Positions 52,028 to 60,077 of a DNA stretch of 64,000 nucleotides are shown here, piece after piece. Both the position numbers and the translations under genes were made by a program. Position 1 is the stretch's first letter, and each line of letters begins with the position of its first letter. Source of the DNA: Ferruginibacter sp. (GTDB lineage Bacteria; Bacteroidota; Bacteroidia; Chitinophagales; Chitinophagaceae); contig JACMKX010000132.1 in the NCBI GenBank assembly GCA_014379905.1, forward strand, positions 61,272 through 125,271, given 5' to 3'. The notes below the pieces were generated by a model. The model was not told where the DNA came from. It ran no database searches and saw nothing but the letters and a program-made list of their open reading frames with translations.

Positions 52028-54913
52028 TCATTTCGTGCCCACATGACCTGACGGATTATTAAAATTGAAAGACATTCTTGCAAATACATTCCGGCCGTTA
52101 AAGCCCATTTGCTGAACGCGCCTGCTGTAGATGAACCTGCCTGAGGACACATTGCTGCTGTGTGTATGCTTATCCTGGTACACATCAAAAAGATTATTCG
52201 CCCCGGCAGTAAAAGTGAAAATCTTTGTAAGTTTATAACTGAAGGAAAGATCAGTTATTGTTTTACCACTGAACTCCTGGTCCAGTGTTTGTTTTTGACC
52301 CGTATAGAGATTAACAGGAAATGACACGGGGTTCGAAGGATTAATAGTCGGATCAAGATAGCTGACCTTACCAAAATAAGTGAACCGCAACATTATTCCC
52401 AACTTTTTATAGTTGTAGTTAGTAGAAAAACTTGCTTTCGAATTTGGGTTGGCAACTTCAATCCTGCTTTGGTCTTCCCTGTTAAAATAATTTCCCAATT
52501 GGCCGGAATTATTTAAGGTATCAGATGCCTTTACAACAGGTTTTCCATCGGCCCCTTTCTTTACTTCATTTTTAATGAATGTTGCCGCCAGCGTAAATCT
52601 CAGTTTATGCAGCTTGCTAAAACTGCTACTATAATTTACAACAGCTTCAATACCTTTAGCACGCGTGTCTACTGCATTGGTAAAAAAATTTGCTGTGGTA
52701 GCTCCATTGTCTTTCAACAGTTGTGCTAATGCAACACTTGTTCCGCCATTAAAATTATTTGTCAGTACTATTCTGTCTTTAATATTTATCCAATATCCGT
52801 CCACAGTTATTTCCAGGCCCCGCTCCGGGATAGTTGTAAAGCCAACAGAATAATTTTGCGATCTTTCCTCCTTTAAAGAAGGAATTCCCAATATTTCAGC
52901 AGGCTTACTGTCGTTGGTAAAAGTGCCGCTTTCGGTAGGTACCAGGCCCGTGGGAGTAGGAACAAAAAGTGTATTGGTTTTAGCATAAAACTTCTGCTGC
53001 ATGGAGGGTGCCCTGAACCCGGTGGAAGCTGCTGCCCGTACAGTAAAAATATTTCCCAGTTTATAACGCGTAGCAACTTTATGGTTAAGGGTACTTCCAA
53101 AATCGGAATAGTTTTCGAAACGCAAAGCAAATTCAAGAAGCAGGTTTTTTGTAAAATCCTGTTCCAGGTCAACATATAATCCAACATTACTGCGTGAATG
53201 TGTTTTCGCATAATCGGGTACAAAACCGGCAAAAACCTGGGCGCCCGAAGCTGCACCTGCAGCAGTATTATAATTTTTATAGGATGCTTCCTCGCCTGCA
53301 CGCTGGGCATATTGATCAATCCTGAACTCGGCTCCGTATGCTACATTCAGTCCGCTTAGTACATTAAAATTTCGGTTAAGGTCTGCATTGACAGTATTCT
53401 GCAAAAAATTCAACCCGCCTGCATTAAATTTTGTTTGCGCATTGGCACTTACTGCATACCGGGTATAATTGACCGAATTATCTACATTAAAATCAAAATT
53501 GTTTATGCCTATAGTATTGGATAACCCTGCATGCCATTTTCCCAGCTTACCCTCCAAACCTGCAGACAAAGAATAATCTTTAATATCGGTTTTGATAAAA
53601 GGTAAAAAACCGTTGGGATAAACCGAAAAAACCTGCGTGGCATAAATAACCGCGCCGGAACTTATTGAAGTGGGATAGCGAAAAAATCCGGCAGCTTCCC
53701 CATTCTTCTGGCTGTATCCGCCAAATACTTTCAAATTCCAGTTGGTGCCCAATGCAATGTCTGCATTCAATAATAGTGCGCCGGAAGCAATCTTTGAATT
53801 TCCTATCCGCATGTCAAAATCATTTCTTGTTAAAGAACGGGCATTCAAAATAGAGTCGTCTTTATTTACTCCATTCACATTGGCAAACACCTGGCCGCTG
53901 TAGGTACCTGCCCGGTTAGAACTTTCCCTCAAAGTGTATTCCCCTGTAATATTCATAAGCCCCTTTGTACCCACTTTAAATCCGTAGTTTAAACCGGCTT
54001 GAAAATTTCCTCCATCCTTTACGCTTACATTTTTAACAGGCGTATTTCTTAGTTTGCCTAATTCATAGTCTTTTGTATAACTGGTTAAATTTTCTCCATA
54101 AGAAATGCTGCCACTCAACGCATTTGTATTTTTCTTCAGCACAATATTTATCACACCAGCAATTGCATCAGATCCATACTGGGCAGCAGCGCCGTCCCTC
54201 AGAACCTCTACACTTTCAATTGCAGCAATTGGAATACTGTTCAAGTCTGTCCCCACCTGTCCGCGGTTAACCGTTCCATTTACATTTACGAGTGCCGACT
54301 GGTGCCTTCGTTTTCCATTAATTAATACCAAAACCTGGTCGGAGCCGAGCCCTCTTAATTGTGCAGGATCAATATGATCCGTACCATCGGCAACGGTTTG
54401 CCTGCCCGAGTGGAATGAAGGAGCAGCAAAAGTGAGCAACTGGTTAAGATCCGTTTGCCCCACTTGCATAGCCATAGCAGCCACCGGAATTACATCAACA
54501 GGCACGGGTGTTTGCACTTTTGTTCTTGCTAAATTCCTCGACCCAATCATGGTAACTCCCGCTAGCTCCTGTAAACGCTGCAGTGCTATTGAATAGTGTG
54601 TAACAGCATTATTGATTATAATGGTTTGTGTGATATACCCTGCATAGCTTACTACAAAACTTTTCATAGTGCCGCTGCCATTAATTGAAAAGCTGCCATC
54701 GTTGCCGGTCATCGTTGTACCACCTTTGGCAACGATACTTGCCGCTGCAAGTGGCTGTTTTCCTGATGCGTCAAAAACTTTTCCGGTAATTGTTTTTTGA
54801 GAAAATGTCAAAAAGGGTAAGCTCATACTGATTAACAATATGATTTTGGAAACATAACTCCGATGGCCTTTACTTTTGATAATTCTTCTTTGATTGCAAA
54901 TCTGTTTTTTCAT
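52028..54913 (-). CDS. TonB-dependent receptor with carboxypeptidase-regulatory-like domain
   Basis: This 961-aa outer-membrane receptor begins with a basic N-terminus and signal peptide (ISMSLPFLTFSQ). The CarboxypepD_reg-like domain (about 40-110) starts KTITGKVFDASGKQPLAAA. The plug domain includes RGLGSDQVLVLINGKRRHQS and IESVEVLRDGAAAQYGSDAI. A 22-strand-type barrel then runs to the C-terminus. There is no SusD partner next to it, so it is a TonB receptor of the non-polysaccharide-locus kind, possibly for a metal chelate, peptide or cofactor. A small Cys-rich peptide gene lies 141 bp upstream on the same strand. Confidence 0.9.
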   Translation of the reverse strand: MKKQICNQRRIIKSKGHRSYVSKIILLISMSLPFLTFSQKTITGKVFDASGKQPLAAASIVAKGGTTMTGNDGSFSINGSGTMKSFVVSYAGYITQTIIINNAVTHYSIALQRLQELAGVTMIGSRNLARTKVQTPVPVDVIPVAAMAMQVGQTDLNQLLTFAAPSFHSGRQTVADGTDHIDPAQLRGLGSDQVLVLINGKRRHQSALVNVNGTVNRGQVGTDLNSIPIAAIESVEVLRDGAAAQYGSDAIAGVINIVLKKNTNALSGSISYGENLTSYTKDYELGKLRNTPVKNVSVKDGGNFQAGLNYGFKVGTKGLMNITGEYTLRESSNRAGTYSGQVFANVNGVNKDDSILNARSLTRNDFDMRIGNSKIASGALLLNADIALGTNWNLKVFGGYSQKNGEAAGFFRYPTSISSGAVIYATQVFSVYPNGFLPFIKTDIKDYSLSAGLEGKLGKWHAGLSNTIGINNFDFNVDNSVNYTRYAVSANAQTKFNAGGLNFLQNTVNADLNRNFNVLSGLNVAYGAEFRIDQYAQRAGEEASYKNYNTAAGAASGAQVFAGFVPDYAKTHSRSNVGLYVDLEQDFTKNLLLEFALRFENYSDFGSTLNHKVATRYKLGNIFTVRAAASTGFRAPSMQQKFYAKTNTLFVPTPTGLVPTESGTFTNDSKPAEILGIPSLKEERSQNYSVGFTTIPERGLEITVDGYWINIKDRIVLTNNFNGGTSVALAQLLKDNGATTANFFTNAVDTRAKGIEAVVNYSSSFSKLHKLRFTLAATFIKNEVKKGADGKPVVKASDTLNNSGQLGNYFNREDQSRIEVANPNSKASFSTNYNYKKLGIMLRFTYFGKVSYLDPTINPSNPVSFPVNLYTGQKQTLDQEFSGKTITDLSFSYKLTKIFTFTAGANNLFDVYQDKHTHSSNVSSGRFIYSRRVQQMGFNGRNVFARMSFNFNNPSGHVGTK

Positions 54914-55054
54914 ACTTTCAATTTTTCCGGATAAAGAAAATTATCCGTCATTCTCTTTTTTTTTAATTTTAATTCGTTGCTGATTGTTTTAGTCGCACTA
55001 TCTATCCTTATTTAATTCATTTACTGCTCCCGGTAAGGAATAAAGCTGTTTTAC

Positions 55055-55276
55055 CTACTCTTTACACGGCAACTGTTGCTTACTACATTTTCCAATACCA
55101 CAGTCCTTGCTGCAGCAATTGCTGATTGGGATTGGAAGTAAAAAGGGCTGTAACCTGTTACAGGTTTTATCTGCTGTTTTATCCGGGTCAGCATTTAGCT
55201 TCAGGCTGACTTCGGTTTCTTCGGGTAATTGCTTCTCCGGTTCATTCCGGGTTACTTCTTCATCAAATGTTTTCAT
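55055..55276 (-). CDS. Small acidic-leader, Cys-rich peptide
   Basis: I choose the ATG at 55276 (MKTFDEEVTRNEPEKQLPEE), giving 73 aa. The frame is open to 55381, but that would start upstream of the predicted transcription start near 55367. The first 35 residues are Glu/Asp/Lys-rich. The rest holds six cysteines (residues 39, 54, 55, 59, 64, 71) around IPISNCCSKDCGIGKCSK. No signal peptide is present. It resembles either a metal-binding peptide or a ribosomal peptide precursor with an acidic leader and Cys-rich core, but no maturation enzyme is nearby. It has the shared promoter module and sits directly before a TonB receptor. Confidence 0.5.
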   Translation of the reverse strand: MKTFDEEVTRNEPEKQLPEETEVSLKLNADPDKTADKTCNRLQPFLLPIPISNCCSKDCGIGKCSKQQLPCKE

Positions 55277-55369
55277 GAAAATCATTTGAAGTAAAAAAGG
55301 AGTTCTCTTTAAAAATAAATAGCGGGTGAAGCATTTTTCATTAGCAATATTGGTAACATAATTTATATT

Positions 55370-55448
55370 ACAAAATTGCAATGATCATCTTTATATGATA
55401 TTAGAAGTATGCCCTATTTATTGTTAAGCAACTACCTATTTTATAATT
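55370..55448 (-). promoter_or_regulatory. Shared promoter module, copy at the Cys-rich peptide gene
   Basis: On the gene strand the boxes AAAATAGGTAG and AATAAATAGGGC lie 22 bp apart (complement ACCT at 55434 and CCCT at 55412). Then comes GGGCATACTTCTA, and CAATTTTG at 55378-55371. The 42-bp spacing is the same as in the other copies. Confidence 0.6.
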
Positions 55449-55785
55449 TTCAGCCTTATACTTACAGCGTATTATTGCGCAGTTTTACAAAAACTACTTT
55501 AATAGTAAGGGGGAAAAACAGGGCCGTTTTAAATGAGTAAGAAAACAGATAGCAATTTCTTTATTCAGCAGGCTTTCTCTAAAGTAGAAGTATACTTAAG
55601 TGCGATTGTGGAGATATTATGCGGAAATGAGATTATAAACACCGTTAAAGCACACAGGCCAAAAGCCGCGTATCTGCTGTACCTGACTGGTCTTTAATGT
55701 AACCCTGCCTGGATTTAAATTAAATACTGTTTTGTTTATTTATATTTTTTTTAGTGCTGGATTTAATTTAGGTAAAAGGCCTGAT
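55449..55785. other. Gene-free remainder of the gap downstream of the LuxR gene
   Basis: No coding frame is convincing. There is no clear terminator for the LuxR-family gene within the first 150 bp after its stop. Confidence 0.45.
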
Positions 55786-55818
55786 TACCTATTTTATTAC
55801 GAAGATTACCTATTTTAT
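55786..55818 (-). promoter_or_regulatory. Extra box pair overlapping the end of the LuxR gene
   Basis: TACCTATTTTAT occurs at 55786-55797 and 55807-55818, 21 bp apart, so on the minus strand it reads ATAAAATAGGTA twice. The second copy spans the LuxR stop codon. No CAnTTTTG element lies at the 42-bp distance, so this pair is not a complete promoter module. Confidence 0.45.
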
Positions 55819-58407
55819 AATTGCCAGTTGTACTGCTGCTGCCACGGCTTTGTTCCGTGAGTTCACATCCAGTTTAAAGAGTATAGACGTAATATGATGA
55901 TCGACCGTTTTGGCAGCAATAAAAAGACGGGCAGCAATTTCTTTATTCTGCAAGCCTTCTTTAAGGAGCACTAAAACATCTAATTCCCTGGCTGTTAAAA
56001 GAGCAGTATTCGATTGTGTCGTTTTTCGGATACCGCGGGGAATATTTTTTATTCCCGACGCTCTCATATCCCGCTTCATTTTTTCATAAACTGTGATTGC
56101 ACCAAGCCTGTGAACTATGTTTATTGCCTTTCTTTTATTATCATCATCGCCTTCATACAGGGCAAGGGCTTCCATATAAGGGTTCCCTGTTTTATTCCAT
56201 AGTAAGGCCGCTTTTTGTGCTTTGTTTATATTACCCAGGTCAAAGCCTTCGTAAATTTTATTACCAAAAATGCTAATTTTCCTGGATTTGTACAGCCAAA
56301 AAACAAATTCATCATTATACATAATACTGTCCGGCCCATTAATCATACTAACTGTGAAATCAATATCCTTTGTTTCAATGAGCGTTTTGCCGGTAATCCA
56401 TTCGTATTCCAGCAAACCTGTTAACACCGGGATGATCCTTTGTATTTCCACAGTTTCAAAGGCCATTATTTTTGCTTCATCAAATAAGGGAAGCATTTCC
56501 GGGGCACCGCTTCGCATTTTTATTTTTGCCAACACAGACAATGCGGCGATCTTGACGGCATTTGATTGGTTTTCATATTTAAGCAGGCTTTCCGCAATGC
56601 GGCAGGCTTCTTTCCATGACCCGGTTTCAAGAAACAAACGGGCTCTCCAGGATAACAAATAAAAAGTGTAAGTATCAAGATCTCGCTCTTCACAATAAAG
56701 GGTGCCTTCATCCAGCATTTTTGCAGCCAATGAATAGTTTTTCAACATACAATTGATGCCGGTAATATTGGAGTAAGCCCTTCCTACATGATCATGAAAT
56801 GAATTCTTTAGTCCTATATCCAGGCTTTGCCGGAGTAGTGTCATACCTTCCTGGGTGGATGCCCGGATTTTCATTTGCATTGAACCTACGTTATTTAGTG
56901 CATGGCACAATATTTCTTCGTCGCCAAGTTCCTCTGCAATGGCGATAGCTTTCCGGCCCCAGGAGATACATTCAGAAGACTGATCAGCAAGCATTTTTAA
57001 TTGTGACATATTGCTGAACGCCATAGCTTTGGAGGAGGAGGAAGGTTGAGAACCTAAAACTTCAATAGCCTGCTCTGCAAAACCTTCGGCATTTTTCCGG
57101 TTTCCGGCTAACCACCACAACCGTGATAAAAATCGTAAACAGTTTCCTGCTTTTTCTGTATTATTCTTCTCTTTCCAGATAGTCAGGGATTTTCGGGCAT
57201 AAATGATGGCCTCGGTGATATTGCTTGTTAGGTAACATTCATAGGCATACCCTTCGTAAAGTCCGATTAGCACATCTTTATCAACTCCCTGGTAGTATTC
57301 GATAGCAGTTAAATATAATTTTGACGCTTCAGTGTGTGCACCAACTTTAGCTGCATGACCGGCAGCCAATGGTGCGTAATGTACCACTGCATCATAGGCA
57401 TTTGCATTTTTAGCATGATGTACAATTCGTTCAATCTCTGGTTTCTTTTCATAGTTTTCTATAAAAATGCCCAGTATTTGTTTATTGTATATAACCCGTT
57501 TGAGTGGTGACAGGAATGCCTCAATTGTTATCCTGTATAATTCATGTTTAAAAAAAAGCTTTCCTTCTCTTAAAATAATGATCTTAGTTTCAAGCGAAGT
57601 GTACAAAGATTCCATGCACTCCGGTTCCATTTGTTCAAAATATTTCAGATCAAAACCAGTTGGAAGTACGGCCAGTATTTCCCAGGCACGCCTGGTTTTT
57701 TCGTCCTGGCGATGATACATAGATAATATAGAATCTTTAACATTATCTGGAACGCCGGTGCTGTAACTCGCCAGTATTTCGTTCACATAAAATGGGTTGC
57801 CTCCGGATATTGCATAAACATCCGCCCCTTCATACCCTTTTTCGGAGGCCATTTTTTCTACAGCCTGCCTGGACAGAGCTGTAAGTTTTATCTTTGTAAA
57901 AGAATCTGGTGGAAGCTGGCCTAAAACATTATTTAAGGGATGCCGGGAGTGTATCTCATCATCCCTGTAGGTAAGAATAAAAAAACATCCCAATTGCGCA
58001 ATACGTCTTGCAAAAAACTTGATAAAATCAAGGGTAGCCTCATCAGCCCAATGGAGATCTTCAAATACAATAATCGTTTTTTCTTTTTTTTTGCTTAGCT
58101 CACGAAAGATGCTGGCAAACAATTCCGACCTTTCTTCACCCACACGATTATTGCTCCATAAGTGTTTATCTATCTGCCACATAATATCATACAACGGCGC
58201 CAGCGGGCGCGGGGCAAACAATGCATCACAAGCTCCCTGGTAAATAAGGTAGGCGCCTTTATTTTTTTCCAAAAACGCTTTTATAAGAGAAGTTTTACCT
58301 ATTCCGGCCTCACCGTTTACAAACGCACAGTGCCCTTCGCCGTCATCAACACTTTCCAATTGCTTTTGCAATAATGCCAGAAATTGATCTCTTTCTACCA
58401 GCTCCAT
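55810..58407 (-). CDS. MalT-like large ATP-binding LuxR-family regulator (LAL)
   Basis: This 865-aa regulator has an N-terminal AAA/STAND-type ATPase with Walker A GEAGIGKTS (residues 32-40), Walker B IIVFEDLHWADE and the sensor FILTYRDDE. A long TPR-like helical region (about 330-780) follows. The C-terminal LuxR-type helix-turn-helix is LLTARELDVLVLLKEGLQNK...IAAKTVDHHI (about residues 798-860). LAL regulators such as MalT oligomerise on ATP plus inducer and bind asymmetric boxes in direct repeat. AAATAGGG-like box pairs lie just downstream (55412-55818) and just upstream (58444-58534), on the sides of the neighbouring genes. Confidence 0.9.
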   Translation of the reverse strand: MELVERDQFLALLQKQLESVDDGEGHCAFVNGEAGIGKTSLIKAFLEKNKGAYLIYQGACDALFAPRPLAPLYDIMWQIDKHLWSNNRVGEERSELFASIFRELSKKKEKTIIVFEDLHWADEATLDFIKFFARRIAQLGCFFILTYRDDEIHSRHPLNNVLGQLPPDSFTKIKLTALSRQAVEKMASEKGYEGADVYAISGGNPFYVNEILASYSTGVPDNVKDSILSMYHRQDEKTRRAWEILAVLPTGFDLKYFEQMEPECMESLYTSLETKIIILREGKLFFKHELYRITIEAFLSPLKRVIYNKQILGIFIENYEKKPEIERIVHHAKNANAYDAVVHYAPLAAGHAAKVGAHTEASKLYLTAIEYYQGVDKDVLIGLYEGYAYECYLTSNITEAIIYARKSLTIWKEKNNTEKAGNCLRFLSRLWWLAGNRKNAEGFAEQAIEVLGSQPSSSSKAMAFSNMSQLKMLADQSSECISWGRKAIAIAEELGDEEILCHALNNVGSMQMKIRASTQEGMTLLRQSLDIGLKNSFHDHVGRAYSNITGINCMLKNYSLAAKMLDEGTLYCEERDLDTYTFYLLSWRARLFLETGSWKEACRIAESLLKYENQSNAVKIAALSVLAKIKMRSGAPEMLPLFDEAKIMAFETVEIQRIIPVLTGLLEYEWITGKTLIETKDIDFTVSMINGPDSIMYNDEFVFWLYKSRKISIFGNKIYEGFDLGNINKAQKAALLWNKTGNPYMEALALYEGDDDNKRKAINIVHRLGAITVYEKMKRDMRASGIKNIPRGIRKTTQSNTALLTARELDVLVLLKEGLQNKEIAARLFIAAKTVDHHITSILFKLDVNSRNKAVAAAVQLAIIK

Positions 58408-58442
58408 TTCAATATGGTTTTATATATGAAATTATACAATTC

Positions 58443-58473
58443 TAAATGGGGAAAATATCACCAAAATCGGGTA
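58443..58473 (+). promoter_or_regulatory. Degenerate box pair between LuxR and MBL genes
   Basis: On the plus strand AAATGGGG (58444) and AAATCGGGTA (58464) are about 21 bp apart, in the same orientation relative to the MBL gene as the boxes at the other loci. No -7-like element is seen at 42 bp. Confidence 0.35.
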
Positions 58474-58520
58474 GAAAACAGGCCAGCGCACAAATTTAAT
58501 TTCATAAAACAAGGGGGTCA

Positions 58521-58575
58521 TTCAAAAAATAGGGTAAATCCCCCAGCAGTAAAACTCCAATTATGCTTTTCTTTG
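58521..58575 (+). promoter_or_regulatory. Partial promoter module upstream of the MBL-fold gene
   Basis: AAAAAATAGGGTAAATCC at 58523-58540 is a good box, and TTTG at 58572-58575 falls at the same distance from it as in the four full modules. The distal box (AAACAAGGG at 58507-58515) is poor and 19 bp away. The predicted leader to the ATG at 58746 is about 165 nt. Confidence 0.4.
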
Positions 58576-58745
58576 AAAGCAAGCTACCCGGCCGAAATTA
58601 GGCGGGGTTTGAATAAAAATGCGACCAGGCAAGCGTATCTTCTCAACCCTTAAACTTATGTTTTGAGAAAAGATCGATCAGGGTTTAGCGGGCGCACTTT
58701 TGATATGCATATTATCATCCATCACCAAAATAGAAAAATTATAAA

Positions 58746-59714
58746 ATGATAAAACGCACCACGATATTTGTTTTACAATTTAGTTTTTTACTGCAGGCAA
58801 ATGCACAACAGAGCTTATCAAAAAATATGAGGGGAAGCAACCCCTTGAAAACTGCGGGTATGAATTTTAAACCCACAGCCGCTACTAATGAAAATGCAGA
58901 TTCTATAGCTGTGAGAATAACCAAAGCAGCCGGCAATGTTTATTTTTTGGATTGTATCAATGGTTTTGGCGGGGGAAATGTGGCAGCCTCTGTTGGCGAG
59001 GATGGAATTTTACTCGTAGACGATATGTATTCCAGTATGTCTGCAAAAATAGAAAGTTCTCTAAGAACAATTTCACCTAAGCCCGTTAAAATAATACTAA
59101 ATACTCATTTTCACCGTGATCATATTGGTGGGAATGAAGCATTCAATACATCTGCTGTTATTGTTGGTCATGAAAACATAGGCAAACGTCTTATACAAAA
59201 CAATAACGAATCGGACCCTACAATTGCCCTGCTGCCGAAAGTTACATTTGCAGATAGCCTGGTTATAAATTTCAATGGGGAAGCAATACAAATGATTCAT
59301 TTCGCCAACAGCCACACTGATGGCGATGCGATGATCTACTTCACAAAATCAAAAGTACTTCACCTGGGTGATATGTTTTTCTTTGAAATGTTTCCGGCTG
59401 TTTACGCCGAAGGCGGAGGAAACATAAAACAACTGGTAACATCACTGGAAAAAATAATTACAAGAATACCACCGGATGCCATCATAGTGCCCGGGCATGG
59501 AAAATTAGCCACTATGCAGGATCTGAAGACTTATGTGGTAATGTTAAAAGAAACGATCACAATTATTGAAACAAAAATAAAAGAAGGTCAAACGCTTGTC
59601 CAGGTGCAAAACGAAAAGGTTCTTGCAAAATATGACCAGCTTGGTAACGGAGGAGCCCAAACCACAGCGCAATATACCGCCATGTTATACAAACTTCTTT
59701 CTACAAACAAATAA
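58746..59714 (+). CDS. Metallo-beta-lactamase-fold hydrolase (secreted)
   Basis: This 322-aa protein has a signal peptide (FVLQFSFLLQANAQ). The MBL zinc motif NTHFHRDHIGG lies near residues 119-129, followed by the later ligands NSHTDGDAMIYF, the Asp in LHLGDMFF and the His of IVPGHGK. The fold is certain. The substrate (beta-lactam, lactone, quinoprotein-related or other) cannot be told. It is divergent from the LuxR-family regulator, with a box cluster in the 338 bp between. Confidence 0.88.
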   Translation: MIKRTTIFVLQFSFLLQANAQQSLSKNMRGSNPLKTAGMNFKPTAATNENADSIAVRITKAAGNVYFLDCINGFGGGNVAASVGEDGILLVDDMYSSMSAKIESSLRTISPKPVKIILNTHFHRDHIGGNEAFNTSAVIVGHENIGKRLIQNNNESDPTIALLPKVTFADSLVINFNGEAIQMIHFANSHTDGDAMIYFTKSKVLHLGDMFFFEMFPAVYAEGGGNIKQLVTSLEKIITRIPPDAIIVPGHGKLATMQDLKTYVVMLKETITIIETKIKEGQTLVQVQNEKVLAKYDQLGNGGAQTTAQYTAMLYKLLSTNK

Positions 59715-59796
59715 GAACTAATTACCAACTTTATACTGTAAACTTACATAGTAACTTATGAAAAAAAACTTACGGACTTTCAGATGAGTGCCAGAA

Positions 59797-59975
59797 ATAT
59801 ACAAATTGATTTTCACTGATGCGCACGGAAAGTTTGAAATTAAAAATATTAAGCCGGTAAATATCGGGTATGGGCGAATTATGATTGGAGCCGAAATGCG
59901 TTGGGCGATGACGCCCCGCAGGTTGAAGAATTAATAGAAATCAAAACCGACGGCGAAGCATTGTCATTTAACTAA
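59797..59975 (+). pseudogene. Fragment of a dioxygenase- or carboxypeptidase-regulatory-like protein
   Basis: One frame reads FTDAHGKFEIKNIKPVN and GAEMRWAMTPRRLKN before a stop. The next frame continues DDAPQVEELIEIKTDGEALS with FN and a stop at 59973-59975. Together they look like the C-terminal end of one exported protein broken by a frameshift. FTDAxGKFxIKNIKP is the usual strand pattern of intradiol-dioxygenase or regulatory-like domains. The N-terminus is absent. The rest of the 59715-60077 gap shows nothing else of note. Confidence 0.45.
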
Positions 59976-60077
59976 AGATTATTTGTTGAATTATAAAATT
60001 AATAAATCAGAGGAAAAAGATGGAACGGGTTTTGCGCATTTTGTACGGATTATTGCTGTTCATCGTTCTTTGCTTTT

